Source: Nereocystis luetkeana (lineage: Eukaryota > Sar > Phaeophyceae > Laminariales > Laminariaceae). From it: 64,000 nucleotides of DNA. The DNA lies in NCBI GenBank assembly GCA_031213475.1, contig JARUPZ010000019.1, forward strand, positions 8,400,698 through 8,464,697, written 5' to 3'. Under the pieces are notes generated by a model, which was not told where the DNA came from, did no database searches, and saw only the letters and a program-made list of their open reading frames with translations. The translations under genes and the position numbers were made by a program. Shown in pieces: positions 1 through 10,544 of this stretch (its first letter is position 1; each line of letters opens with the position of its first letter).

Positions 1-105
1 CTTGAGGGTGAGTCCGGCCTTACACCCGCCAGAGAGACCTACCCCACTCGCTATAAGCCTGATAGGGCATGCCTCGCAGCATTCCTTGCCGAGGCAGCGA
101 GGGTA
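1..105. repeat. Inverted copy of the sequence at 27339-27443
   Basis: The first ~105 bases reappear as the reverse complement at 27339-27443 with a few substitutions and small indels. The shared part includes GGCATGCC and the GAGTGGGGTAGGT/ACCTACCCCACTC block. The copy here is cut by the window edge. It could be one end of a dispersed repeat; no coding signal is visible. Confidence 0.75.
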
Positions 106-227
106 ACGTACAGCTCGGTAGGTAACATCTTGACAATACGCTGAAAAAGGACAGTATACGTATTGCCTCTGTGATTGGTTCAAAGTTGGCAAAAATCAGT
201 TGAAAGTTGAAAGCTACGACAAAGTCA

Positions 228-356
228 GAGTGTGTGTGTTCTTCACATTAAACCGTTCTTTCTACCCGTCGACATCCAGCACAACCAGTGTCCGTGCCGA
301 TTCTCCAATCCTAGAAGAGATACAAGTTATGTGGTCACAAAGCTACGCCACAGAGA
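228..356 (+). repeat. Dispersed repeat, direct copy at 14849-14980
   Basis: The block with TACCCGTCGACATCCAGCAC and the following CAACCAGTGTCCGTGCC recurs at 14849-14980 in the same orientation with about 80-85% identity by eye. Its ends are undefined and its class is unknown. Confidence 0.7.
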
Positions 357-523
357 TACTACGTTGCCACGTGTGCAGTATGCACTGCAGTGGGCAATGC
401 AAAGCCATGTCATCATACTAGATACGACAGGCACGACATACGCAATCTATGAAATAGTGAAACGTAGACAAATGCGACAAAGCCAGGTAATCCTTGGCCT
501 TTAGGAGCCAAACTCACAGGTAC

Positions 524-627
524 GATTAGTTGTTGTTGTTGTTCCCACATAATTCATCGCCACAATACAATGCAGTCCGTGGTCGCAGGACACGCTACAA
601 TAACTCTGGAGCGAAAGAAATACCTCG
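524..627 (-). mobile_element. LINE 3'-end fragment, 5' truncated
   Basis: A GTT run, a CTCACATTAACTC-like block (degraded here) and CAATGCAGTCCGTGGTCGCA match the reverse complement of the 3' end of the LINE at 1634-2524. Only about 100 bases remain, as expected for an extremely 5'-truncated insertion on the minus strand. Confidence 0.7.
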
Positions 628-1240
628 GGAAAAAAAAATGAAACAAGCAAAAAATAGTACACACGATAAATGAAGCACATCTATCTACACCTCAGACGAA
701 ACATTTTAAAAGGTGGTCCGCGCGCGTACATATCAGATACATGCGATACGCTGTACAAGTCGCCACAGAAACCGAGAAGACCACATACTACCCTGGCCAA
801 CAGTAGCGGCCCTGGCGCATGTACTGGGCTTGTTTTCCCACCCTACGTATTATCCAGCTGAGTTTGGCCGGAAAGTGTCCAGGTATACCCTTCTTTTCGC
901 ACCTGGGCAATTAGCGCGTGTCGCCTCCAAAATCCATTTTTTTTATTCTTCGAGTATATATATATAGGTTATACACAAGCTCCACACTACTTGGACCTAC
1001 AGAGGGTCACCAGGCTTCGTTTCATTCGCCACGGCGGGCGTGCTAGTGCCAAGACTCTATTTTCTGGCGCCTCCCCCCCCCCGTTGCCAGCTTTGAAGCC
1101 TCTCTCTAGACCATCCCCGCGTGGAACAGCCTGCTCGGCACGAAATTAGTTTGCCGTACCAAACGTGAGACCACCTCAACCCGGGGTGTAGTGGTGTGGG
1201 GTTGTTGTAACACTACTGTAAAAACTGTAATATGACTCGT
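628..1240. other. No gene seen
   Basis: Short open frames only, none with recognisable content. It holds a TA run near 955-966 and a C run near 1073-1082. Confidence 0.5.
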
Positions 1241-1244
1241 GTGA

Positions 1245-1605
1245 CCGGTCGCCCCGGTGGTTCAAGTGGTTAACCTTGAATTCTACTTGTGTTTGAGTCC
1301 TGGGTTCGAGCCCCACCCAGGTGGGTCGGATATTTGACTTTATTTGCAAAGATAAAAATAAAAAGGATTCAATTGTTGGGAGCGCGTTGCAGCGTGGGTA
1401 GACACAATTCGATGCGAGTCGACGAGGGAAGAAAAGGCTGAAATCTTCTCGCGATAAAAAATGAAGGCACGTACCGTAGCGGAAAGGGGGTAGAAGAGCC
1501 TGCTATGTGACCCCGGATCTGAGTCACGAGTTGGAAGGAGAGAGAAGAAGATGTGCGAAGATAATAAATAGAATGAGCAAAAAATATATATCCCAGGGTA
1601 TATAG
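1245..1605 (+). mobile_element. tRNA-derived SINE, family 1, copy 1
   Basis: The head (about 1249-1330) is tRNA-like. It has an A-box-like GTGGTTCAAGTGGTTAA and a perfect B box GGTTCGAGCCC inside a T-arm. The body (AAAGGATTCAATTGTTGGGA onward) matches the minus-strand copies at 14471-14814 and 17726-18087 at over 90% by eye. The 3' end runs into a short A-rich tail and then directly into LINE sequence at about 1634. Promoter boxes of this kind are internal RNA polymerase III signals in known SINEs. Confidence 0.85.
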
Positions 1606-1633
1606 AAAACACCAACACAGAATACAATGCTTT

Positions 1634-2524
1634 GTGACACGCATGGGAGAGGAGCGTCTGCCGAAGAGGGTGATGTTTGGGGAGATGGTTGGGGGTAAGG
1701 GTTACTTCGGAGGACAGGAGTGGGACTGGATGAGGTACCTTGAGGAGGACCTCAAGGAGTTCGGCATCAAGCTCGAAGGGTGGCGCGAGGCAGCACAGAA
1801 AGCCGGCAGATGGTTCCGACGGGTCGACGAAGGGGCGAAGGCCTTCATCATGCGGAAATGGCATACAGATGAGAAGGAGGCATCGGCAGAACGGCATAGG
1901 ATAGCTGCAACCACGACCACAGCCGTTGACGCCAACGCGAGTGCGCAGAATGGCAGGGAAGAGGGGGGGGGCGAAAGGGGGACGAGGGGGAATGCGGGGG
2001 GGAGGGGGGGGAGGCGGTCTGCCCAACAGACTGAAGCATGGTTATGGCCATCATCGTCATGATGCACTCCCTTCTGTGGGACCCAAGTAACTAGCATGGT
2101 GCCATCTGGGCAACGTTGCGTGTCTGTATACTCCAGTGCCTGCCTTTCGTCTTTTCTTCACCCCCCGCCCGTGATTATAGATTTTTTGTCCCTTCTTTTT
2201 TTTCATTTTTCTTTCATTCCCGTTTGTACCTCTTTGCGTCTTTGTTAGTATGGTCCGTTTTGCCTTTTTTGCGTTTTGCTATCTGCTTCTGTTTTTTTTT
2301 TTTTTTTTTTGCTTCGCTTCATCTTCTTTTTTAGGTTTTTCTCTGCTATTAATAGTCTCTTTTTTTCTTCCCTCGTGTCCGCAGTGGTGGAGTGCGTGTG
2401 CTTGTTTTTGGTTTTTGCCTCTGTTTTACTTGAGGTATTTCTTCCACTCCAGAGTTATTGGAGCCTGTCCTGGACTGCATTGTATTGTGAGTTAATGTGA
2501 GAACAACAACAACAACAACAACAA
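1634..2524 (+). mobile_element. LINE 3' part: end of reverse-transcriptase ORF plus 3' UTR
   Basis: The open frame 1634-2062 carries a typical LINE reverse-transcriptase C-terminal tail: ERLPKRVMFGEM, then a tract ending YLEEDLKEFGIKLEGW, then AAQKAGRWFRRV. This follows the known pattern RLPK..fgel..G..y..dLk..gi....We..A.....W...v. The catalytic domain is absent, so this is a 5'-truncated copy. A pyrimidine-rich 3' UTR follows to about 2490, ending in GAGTTAATGTGAGAACAAC and an AAC repeat. Copies of the UTR lie at 3765-4273, 4276-4678 and 8222-8690 on the minus strand. It is non-functional as it stands. Confidence 0.8.
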
Positions 2525-2564
2525 TACGTACGCACACATCATAACAACTAAAGAAGGACACGTC

Positions 2565-2810
2565 ACTCTGACAGCACCCCAGACAGCAGGCGTGTTTCTC
2601 TCTGTGTTCACGACTACCGTGCGTTTCTTACGGTGCAGGCAGCACTCCAGACAGCAGTCGCTGTAATCAGCAGCCACGAGTTAGTTGGTTAGTGGTGGAA
2701 ACAGGGGGAACTCCATGTATGTTGTACAGTTGTAGTTGAGAGGATACACGGACCACGGACGGTCATGTTAGTTCAGTTTGCGCCTTCTTCGTCTCTTCTT
2801 GTATATATGC
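2565..2810 (+). mobile_element. Companion retroposon (family 2), partial, no 3' end
   Basis: It matches the middle of the fuller copy at 28090-28603, for example GTGCGTTTC followed by CGGTGCAGGCAGCACTCCAG. It loses similarity before the family's 3' terminus and abuts an inverted copy that starts at 2822. Confidence 0.7.
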
Positions 2811-2821
2811 ACCAAGTTATT

Positions 2822-3325
2822 TTGTTGTTGTTCTCACATTAACTCTCTGGACGAAGGAGTCCGTGGTCACACAAAGGTGCTGGAGCCCTAGGAAGATCCG
2901 AAAAACCACAAAATATCGAATTTCGGCTGCCTAAAAATGCACAAGACGAAGAAAGCGCTCACGAGATTAAACCAATAATGTGCAAAACTGAACTATTAAT
3001 AACATGGCCGCGGGTATATCCTCTCAACTATAACATAACAGAGTATCCCCGTTCCCACCACTAACCAAGTTGTGGCTGCTGACTACAGCGGCTGCAGTCT
3101 GGAGTGCTGCCTGCACCGTGCGAAACGCACGGTAGTCGTGAACACGAAAGAGGAACACACACCTGCCTGCTATCTGGAGTGCTGTCAGAGTGAAGACTCG
3201 CGGATATGCAGTGAAAAAGGAGCAATCGAACCTTACTACCACACGAATATCAACCATCGCCATCTCTTCCTGGGATGTCTGACACAAAAAAGGTGCAGCA
3301 CAGCAGTTATGATACCACGTACATT
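2822..3325 (-). mobile_element. Companion retroposon (family 2), near-full minus-strand copy
   Basis: Read on the minus strand it matches 28090-28603 almost end to end and finishes with GTTAATGTGAGAACAAC. The 3' end shown at 2822-2900 also shares AGTCCGTGGTC with the LINE tail. There is no long conserved reading frame, so it is probably non-autonomous. Confidence 0.8.
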
Positions 3326-3723
3326 TATTTCTGCGGCCGAAATTCGATTTTTTGTGGTTTTTCGGATCTTCCTAGGGCTCCAGAACTTTTATTTTACATA
3401 AAATTAGGAAAATTTAAATACGTCAGCTAGCTGTGAGTTCGATTATATAGCTGATACTCAACTTTGCAAGCTGCGTAATATGTCTCGTCTATATCCCATT
3501 TTTACTGAATTTCCAAATTTTATGATAAGCCGTTCGCGCGTAGTTCAGTTTTGCACATACATTGGTTTATCTTGTGTGCGCTTTTTTTGTCTCGTGTATT
3601 CTAAGGCAGCCGAATTTCGATTTTTTTGTGTTATTTCGGATCTTCCTAGGGCTCCAGCACCTTTGTGTGACCACGGACTCCTTCGTCAGAGAGTTACTGT
3701 GAGAACAACAATACGGCCCACAA
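3326..3723 (+). mobile_element. Companion retroposon (family 2), 3' half with internal divergence
   Basis: It contains GGATCTTCCTAGGGCTCCAG twice (near 3362 and 3638). It ends with GGACTCCTTCGTCAGAGAGT, then TACTGTGAGAACAAC, the family 3' end with one change. The repeated internal block suggests one copy inserted into or recombined with another. Confidence 0.7.
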
Positions 3724-3764
3724 CCAGTGTCTGGGCCTCTGTACCATTCCCCTGTCTGTCGGCG

Positions 3765-3768
3765 TACG

Positions 3769-3800
<32 letters not shown>

Positions 3801-4273
3801 CTCACATTAACTCACAATACAATGCAGTCCGTGGTCGCAGGACAGGCTCCAATAACTCTGGAGTGGAAGAAATACCTCCAGTAAAACAGAGGCAAAAACA
3901 AAAAACGAGCATACATACACACTCCACCACGGACACCAGGGAGGAAGCAAAAAGGAGACTATTAATAGCAGACGAAAACCTAAAAAAGAAGATGAAGCGA
4001 AGCAAAAAAACAAAGCAAAACAAAAAAAGAAGCAGATAGATAGATGATAGCAAAACGCAAAAAAAGGCAAAACGGACCATACTAACAAAGACACAATGAG
4101 GTACTAACGGGAATGAAAGAAATATGAAAAAAAGAAGGGACAAAAAGGCGATAATCACGGGCGGGGGGGAAAGAAAATACGAAAGGCAGGCACTGGAGCA
4201 CACAGACACGCAAAGTTGCCCAGGTGGCACCATGCTAGTTACTTGGGTCCCAAAGAAGGGAGTGCATCATGAC
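3765..4273 (-). mobile_element. LINE 3' UTR copy, 5' truncated
   Basis: It starts with a run of GTT units, then CTCACATTAACTCACAATAC and the complement of the 3' UTR of the LINE at 1634-2524. It extends to the end of the LINE frame (GGGAGTGCATCATGACGG complements CATGATGCACTCCC). It retains only UTR. Confidence 0.8.
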
Positions 4274-4275
4274 GG

Positions 4276-4678
4276 TATGTTGTTGTTGTTGTTGTTGTTG
4301 TTGTTCTCACATTAACTCACAATTCGATGCAGTCCGTGGTCGCAGGACAGGCTCCAATAACTCTGGAGTGGAAGAAATACCTCAAGTAAAAACAGAGGCA
4401 AAAAACCAAAAACAAGCATACGCACTCCACCACTGCGGACACCAGGGAAGCAAAAAGGAGACTATTAATAGCAGACAAAAACCTAAAAAAAGAAGATGAA
4501 GCTAAGCAAAAGAAAAACAAAAACAAAACTAAAACAGACGCAGATAGCAAAACGCAAAAAAAAGGCAAAACGGACCATACTAACAAAGACACAAAGAGGT
4601 ACAAACGGGAATGAAAGAAAAATGAAAAAAAAAGGGACAAAAAAGCGATAATCACGGGCGGGGGGGAAAGAAAATACC
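4276..4678 (-). mobile_element. Second LINE 3' UTR copy abutting the first
   Basis: A new GTT run begins at about 4277, immediately after the truncated 5' end of the previous copy. The UTR sequence is then repeated to about 4678, where it stops at GAAAGAAAATAC. The head-to-tail arrangement suggests insertion of one LINE into the junction of another, or unequal exchange. Confidence 0.8.
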
Positions 4679-4679
4679 A

Positions 4680-6013
4680 TGTATGTATGTATGACTAAAT
4701 ACTTACGTACGTTAAGTTTTTGGATTAGAATTTAGCCGAGGGACCGGAAACCGCACACGACGCAGAGACAAAACGGTTTGCGTATGGCCTCTCTGATTGG
4801 CTGGCAATCGGGCAAAAACAGAGTTGAAAGTTATTAAATGATATCATAAGCAAAATACACAAGTCCAGGTGTAACTGGCCAGTTTCAAGCCAAAAACGGG
4901 TACGATACGATGCGAGGCTGGGCAATGGCAGGGCTCCTGGAGTGTATTTCGTACCGTTTTTAGGGTGCACCAGGTTACCTGTTTAATCCGCATTGGACCA
5001 GGCATGCCTGATTTTGGCTAAAAAAAACTTTCTTTTTGTGTGGACCTGGGGTGTACGTGATTTTGGCGTTCTGTGTGTGTACTTGCTCCTTCCTGTAAAT
5101 AAATATCAATATTATTAGCAATATTGTCTCGTCGGTGTCACAGCCCATAATACACCGGACACTCCAAACGAAGCCAATGGAGAGCCAGAACTTACCCACG
5201 TTTTCGGATGCAATCGATGCGATTGGCATGGGACCATTCCAGGGTCGACTCCTTCTGGTCTGCGGAATGGTGAGCGTTACGATATTTATGATTGCTGTGT
5301 TCTTCTGCTGCTAAGCAGCTGTCTTTGGTCTTTGTATTTTGGACGGGGATGATGGTAGATTTTTTCCAGCGGCCTAGTTGTTGCCGTGCATGTCGGATTA
5401 CAACCAACCGCCTTGCACATCGACCCGGCAAACAAACTTGTGCCTCCCCGCCGGCATACAGGAACTTATACTAAATATACCTGGTAGTAAGTTGTGCTGG
5501 TACCTTGTTCGCGGTAACATGGGAATATTATACATACTACTGGTACTTACATGTTGTTTACTCGTACAAAGAGTGACAATCAATGACGCCCCTAGAAGAC
5601 ACGGTTCAACGACGAGCCATTATTTTGCTAATATTATTGTTCACATGGCATTGATTGATTGTTGTGTGGTGTGTTGTTTTTTTACTTTAGCCCACATTCC
5701 ACATATTATATATTATATATAGTATCAATACCACAGGTAGGTAGTATATACATACATACATGGTTGGTGGATAGGCGTGCACTACTTGTTGTACACACTG
5801 ACTATGATCCATTTTGCCCAGCGCCACAAAAGTAACAACAGCGGTATACAGGTAGTAGTGCATGAAGTAAGTGTAAAAATCACACTCTGGACAATGGGCA
5901 GAACAACAAGAAGTCGCTTGCTTCGACAAAATAGACGAGGGGAGAGAATCTATCGATGTATATCGTCTGCGACATTATTATGGTCGTGGTATACTTTTTT
6001 TGTAGATAACAGC

Positions 6014-6052
<39 letters not shown>

Positions 6053-6089
6053 CCTGGTTATAAGATCGACCCTTAGATCGTGGAAGGTA
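4680..6089. other. Intergenic, no gene seen
   Basis: Mixed sequence with no supportable exon. The block GATTGGCTGGCAATCGGGCA near 4795 weakly resembles 174-205. An AGT microsatellite occupies about 6011-6051. Confidence 0.5.
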
Positions 6090-6300
6090 TATATATATCG
6101 ATAGATATTGTCGGCGACAATAATAATACGATTGGCGTGTGTACCAGCTCGTAGCTGATGTGTACGATGTGTGTATCGATGGCCATTGCTGGCCACAATG
6201 CATTCATTGTGCGAGATGTCTATCGAGGGCCATTGCCGGTCACAATAGGTTGTACAAGCTGTTCATCGATAGCCATCTCAGCGATAGTTTGCACTCATCC
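6090..6300. repeat. Cluster of ATCGATAG...CATTG...CACAAT repeats
   Basis: At least four degenerate copies of a ~27-base motif (consensus ATCGATAGCCATTGCCGG then YCACAATA) lie at about 6095, 6173, 6220 and 6273. The motif contains the palindrome CTATCGATAG and an inverted pair CATTG/CAATG. More copies lie at 24600-24750 and 25210-25660. Confidence 0.65.
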
Positions 6301-7246
6301 CACGATATACGCGAGGCAGTCGTCCATTTTGGAAGCGCGTCCAATAATCTATACGAGTATATTACTGTGGATGGCGATGGTTACTACTGTTGTTGGACAC
6401 ATTCGCTTACGTACCCGATTTCGCTAATTGAGAGTTGTTGCCTTTCTTTCCGATGAGAATGATATACTGGTATTATTTTTCGGAACACAACAAGTTGCCA
6501 AAATTTAAATATATCCCCTGGTATATGTCTTGTTCTGCTCGTATGTTTTTGGTGATGATGCGAACCGACGTCAGCATGTATGTTGTGTGGAGGCCTTCCG
6601 CTCTCTCACTCATTAGAAGAAGACATTATATACCTGGTACTACTACTACTACTACTACTACTACTGTAGATGTCGCTACAGGGTCCCTGTCAGCGAACTT
6701 GACATTTATTTTGGTTTGGGGCAAATCGTGTTTCTCAACGACATTATTAACAACTCCAATTGACCTGTGGGTTTTCCGAGCATGTTCGCCACCCCATGAT
6801 GAGGCATATTTTATCAAGAAAAACGCATACCTGGTATCTATCTGTTGATTTAAGGCCAGAAATCCTGTTTTTCCTACCAGGTTACTACAGGAAAACAACA
6901 TTGCTATTTATTTGCGAAAATCCTGTAGTTAAAGTGGTAAACTACGAATTAATTGAAGCAAGGCACGAACGGACGAGGAATCCATCCACGGGGCGCTCTT
7001 GGTATTGGGCCACTTCTTATTATATATGCAGTCGGAAACTAGGATTGAAAAAGCCGTTTTCCGATCGGTTATTTTTCCCGACTGGATTATGATTGCGAAT
7101 AGCTTCTTATCCGTCGGATCGAATATATATTATTATTATGCGGTTTTTGTGTTTCTTCTGGAGACCAGGAGACGCTTGATGTAAGTGAGTGAGTGTATGT
7201 AGCTTGACCACACACTGCTGTAGCACCGAGGAAAAGGGTCGGGTAG

Positions 7247-7360
7247 ACGGAAGTCGGTTCCAAACTGCTTCGCCGTAATGCTCGTGGGCTCTTCGAGGCC
7301 ATCAAGACGCTGGGTTTCTTCGACAGTTTGTTGCCAAAGCTATCGCCAGCACAGCAGTAA
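7247..7360 (+). pseudogene. Short coding-like fragment inside the long-arm element
   Basis: Between a TAG and a TAA, 37 codons read with amino-acid usage more protein-like than the surroundings, including RNARGLFEAIKTLGFFDSLL. It lies in the unique centre (7063-7729) of the inverted-arm element. It might be a captured gene fragment, as in Pack-MULEs, or a relic of the element's own protein. I do not recognise it. There is no splice site or start codon that I trust. Confidence 0.25.
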
Positions 7361-8129
7361 AGTTGGCAAAAAAAGGTCATCATCGATACCGCACACTGCG
7401 GCCATCGGGTGCGGTTACGCGCTGCTGACGGACATAGATGAGGATATATCACGCTGACTCGAGCCGAGCAGCAGCAGAAGTGACAGCAGCCAAGCCAGCG
7501 TCGCCGATGTTGTGGTGTGGGGTTGTGTCGTATGTCGTGTTGTTGTGGCGTGGGTGTGTGATACTCGTACGAGTATGCGGCTGGACTTTCTAACATTTCC
7601 GATGCACGAATCCGACTGACTGACGAGTTGGATCGGAAATAAATCTCATTTTTTCGTCTGTCTGGTCCAGTTGGACATCATAATCGTTTTTTTTTTCATT
7701 GGAAAGGCGCTTTTTCGACTGCATAAATAAGGAAACCGGCTTTTTCAATGCTAGTTTCCGACTGCATAAGAAGTGGCGTTTTAGCAATAATAATAGAAAT
7801 AAGATGTTATTTTTCAAAGGCACTGCGCATCGATGGAGTACGAGTAGTGACGTCTTCAAAATGTCGGACAAAGTCGGTTCTTTTGAAAAAGAAACAAAAC
7901 AAGACTTATTTCTAATATTATTGCTGATACCAAGTCCGACCCGTAGATGGATTCCACGTACGCGTATCATGCTTCAAATTGTAGTTTTACCACTTTTCTT
8001 ACAGGAATTTCGCGGTATTGTGTTCCTAAAAAAGGAAAAACACAGGATTTATTCCTGGCCGATAATATTTTTTCTCGATACTATCTTAGAGTGAAAGATG
8101 CCTCATGACTGCGGGCCAACGCCCAGACG

Positions 8130-8204
8130 GGTAATGTGACTCGTGTACTGAGCCAAGCTGGGGAGACTATGAAAGGTTTTAGTGGGTTCAAATCCCACAC
8201 TACC
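8130..8204 (+). tRNA. tRNA-like sequence (SINE head, not a functional tRNA)
   Basis: 75 nt with a canonical T-arm GTGGGTTCAAATCCCAC and an acceptor-like pairing GGTAAT/ACTACC (five of six pairs). The D-loop lacks the usual GG and I cannot assign an anticodon. It is a tRNA relic or SINE head rather than a gene. Confidence 0.4.
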
Positions 8205-8221
8205 TGAGTCGGGAGAGATAT

Positions 8222-8690
8222 TAGTTGTTGTTGTTGTTCTCACATTAACTCACAATACAATGCAGTCCGTGGTCGCAGGACAGGCTCCGATGGCTCTGGA
8301 GTGGAAGAAATACCTCAAGTAAAACAGAGGCAAAAACAAAAGACAAGCACACATACGCACTCCACCACTGCGGACACCAGGGAGGAAGCAAAAAGGAGAC
8401 TATTAATAGCAGACAAAAACCTAAAAAAGAAGATGAAGCGAAGCAAAAAAAACAAAACAAAAACAGAAGCAGATAGCAAAACGCAAAAAAAGGCAAAACG
8501 GACCATACTAACAGAGACACGAAGAGGTACAAACGGGAATGAAAGAAAGATGAAAAAAAGAAGGGACAAAAAAGCGATAATCACGGGCGGGGGGAAAAGA
8601 AAATAGGAAACTTTAAGGCAGGCACTGGAGCATACAGACACGCAAAGTTGCCCAGGTGGCACCATTCTAGTTACTTGGGTCCCAAAGAAG
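8222..8690 (-). mobile_element. LINE 3' UTR copy, 5' truncated
   Basis: A GTT run, then CTCACATTAACTCACAATAC, then the complement of the LINE UTR. It is very close to 3765-4273, but with a small insertion (GGAAACTTTAAGGCAGGCAC region near 8606). Confidence 0.8.
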
Positions 8691-9139
8691 GGAGTGAGTG
8701 CATATATATCTAGACTCAGGTGCCTACATCCTCGGAGTAAACCACACTTTAATGACGGCCACACAGACAGGCCCAACCAAGGTGGAAGAAACGAACCGGG
8801 TTCGAACCGGTACACGAAAACTTGAGAAATAAGTGTGGACAGGGGTTTCCTCTCGCTCTCCGGGGCAGAAAAAGAAATGCCTCATGACATGGGGGGCACA
8901 TACATGCTCGAAAAACTCGTGGGTCAATTGGAGTTGGGTTCGTCGAGAAACACGACTTTCCCCAAACAACAAAAAAACGTCAGGTTCGCTACACTGCTGT
9001 AGGAAGTAGCGCACAGGATATTGGTAACTGTCGTCAAGATGAATGTGTGCGCTGGTAGCTTCGGAAATTGGTTCGATTTAATTTAATACCCTCACTCTGT
9101 CCTATATTGAAACTCCACTTTGAATAAAACGTGGATCAT

Positions 9140-9545
9140 TACCTAAAAGCACCTGAAAGTTCTCAGCTTTCCGTTCATCTCGAGTTTTAGTACCGTACTG
9201 ACACCAAGTAAGTAATACAGTACCAGGTAGTTTTCTTTTGGTATGCTGGTCATCTTTATTATTCGGAAATAAAGTCGATTTATTACCCTTACGTTGTCTA
9301 AATACTAACTGCACATAATAAGAGTATTAACCGCACTTTCAAAATGAATATTGATACCAGGTATTAAACATATAAAACCACTTCGACAAGAATATTCTCA
9401 GCATTCAGTTTCTTAACTCGAGTTTTTTCCCCCATACTGACATCAAGTATGCCATATTTTTTCTTGGATGCCGGTCAACATTTTACAAGAAAGCTCTCAG
9501 CTTCCTATTTCTTAACTCGAGATTTTTTGTCCAATACGGAGTGAA
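9140..9545. repeat. Three imperfect copies of a CTCAGC...CTCGAG block
   Basis: Copies start near 9152, 9395 and 9490. Each carries TCTCAGC, then a pyrimidine-rich tract, CTCGAG, and often ATACTGACATCAAGTA. AT-rich DNA separates them. No coding content. Confidence 0.6.
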
Positions 9546-9693
9546 ATGAAGTAAGTCAGGTTCAATTTTTTCGGAGCCCGGCCAACAATCTATTGTGGGT
9601 GGTGATGGCTTTTGTTGGAAACAACCATTTTTCGATCGGTGATCTCGTGCATGTTTTTGTTCTCCCGCTCTGAATTTCAAGCGACAACCATTT

Positions 9694-10172
9694 GTTGACA
9701 CGCGGTTTGTTTCTGCTACCGCCGCGCTCACGATCGGCTGGCGTGGAAACGTACTGAAAACCAGGACGACAAGTTTTGTGCCTGGTCGGCGGCAGTTACA
9801 GCAGCAGCAGCAGCAGCAGCGAGTGGAGTGCCTATGATATGAGTGTGATACGACTACGACGAGTACGAGCGCAATATGTACATGTTTCCGGCATGTATTT
9901 GTTTCTTTGTCTGATGTCTCCATCCGATGGGAACGCATGTCGTGTCAAATTTGTAAGAGGAACCCCAACTCATCACTGATGAGTTGGGGTTCCTCTTACA
10001 AATTTGACACGACATGCGTTCGTTGACGCGGTTTGGTGTTGCTGCTGCTATACAAGAGACAAGTTCGCCGTCTCGTCGGCACCAATACTTACAGCAGCAG
10101 GCAGCAGGGTTGGTAAGTCGGCTGGTTTACCTGGTGTGATATGCATGGTAGACGAGTACGAGAGTACTCTGA
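9694..10172. repeat. Imperfect direct repeat flanking a perfect palindrome
   Basis: The left block (about 9694-9870) and the right block (about 10022-10172) share the same order of words: GTTGAC, CGCGGTTTG, GACAAGTT, TTACAGCAGCAG and GACGAGTACGAG. Between them lies the palindrome at 9932-10020. Confidence 0.6.
9932..10020. repeat. Perfect 44-bp inverted repeat with a 1-base centre
   Basis: Arm 9932-9975 (starting AACGCATGTCGTGTCAAATT) is an exact reverse complement of arm 9977-10020, with a single C at 9976 as spacer. The RNA would fold into an almost loopless hairpin. Confidence 0.95.
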
Positions 10173-10544
10173 CAGAAAAATCAACCTGGTTCGAGTATGT
10201 TTCTATACTTTCCATCTTGACCTGCCTTGACCGGCAATTTTGCGTCGTTCCTCTCCGGGCTTTCGCGCGACATTCGTGTGCTGACAAGCGGATTGCGCTA
10301 CGGCTGCCAAGCCCCATGATCAGCTGGGGCGGCAACGACATCATAATGCAGATAAAGCAGCAATAATAATATCCGAAGTGGTGTGTAGAACTGCACACCG
10401 AATCAGACGTAGTGCAGAACTTCTCACACACCGAATCATTCCGGCTCAAAGAAAAACGAGTCATGATCATCTCGCCCTCGGGAGGCAACATTCTGCTACA
10501 AAAATACAACAAATTTGAATGGCTGGTGTTTGATAAACATCATA

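Larger units (their letters stand above)
8110..8876 (+). mobile_element. Retroposon insertion flanked by a 12-bp target duplication
   Basis: ATGCCTCATGAC occurs at 8098-8109 and again at 8877-8888. Removing 8110-8888 restores the continuity of the element's right arm. The insert has a tRNA-like head (8130-8204), a minus-strand LINE UTR (8222-8690), a second B-box-like GGTTCGAACCGG near 8801, and an A-rich end CAGAAAAAGAA just before the second duplication. This is best read as a plus-strand SINE-like insertion later invaded by the LINE fragment. Confidence 0.65.
6670..9003. mobile_element. DNA element with ~400-bp terminal inverted arms
   Basis: The left arm, about 6670-7062, is mirrored by a right arm, about 7730-9003, when read as reverse complement. 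Matching blocks include TCCAATTGACC (6757 and complement near 8925), GATGAGGCAT (6799 and complement at 8098-8109), AAATCCTG (6857 and near 8048), GTGGTAAACTAC (6935 and near 7985), GGAATCCATC (6978 and near 7947) and CGGAAACTAGGATTGAAAAA (7031 and near 7748). By eye the identity is about 75-80%, so the element is old. Long arms fit Mutator-like or foldback elements. The right arm is split by the insertion at 8110-8876. No transposase is seen. Confidence 0.75.

Noticed and set aside
1340..2026. 228-residue minus frame across 1340-2026
   Set aside because: It is the complement of a SINE joined to the LINE C-terminal frame; the plus strand explains it.
8130..8204. Functional tRNA gene
   Set aside because: The T-arm is good but the D-loop and anticodon arm are not canonical, and it lies in a retroposon with target duplications.
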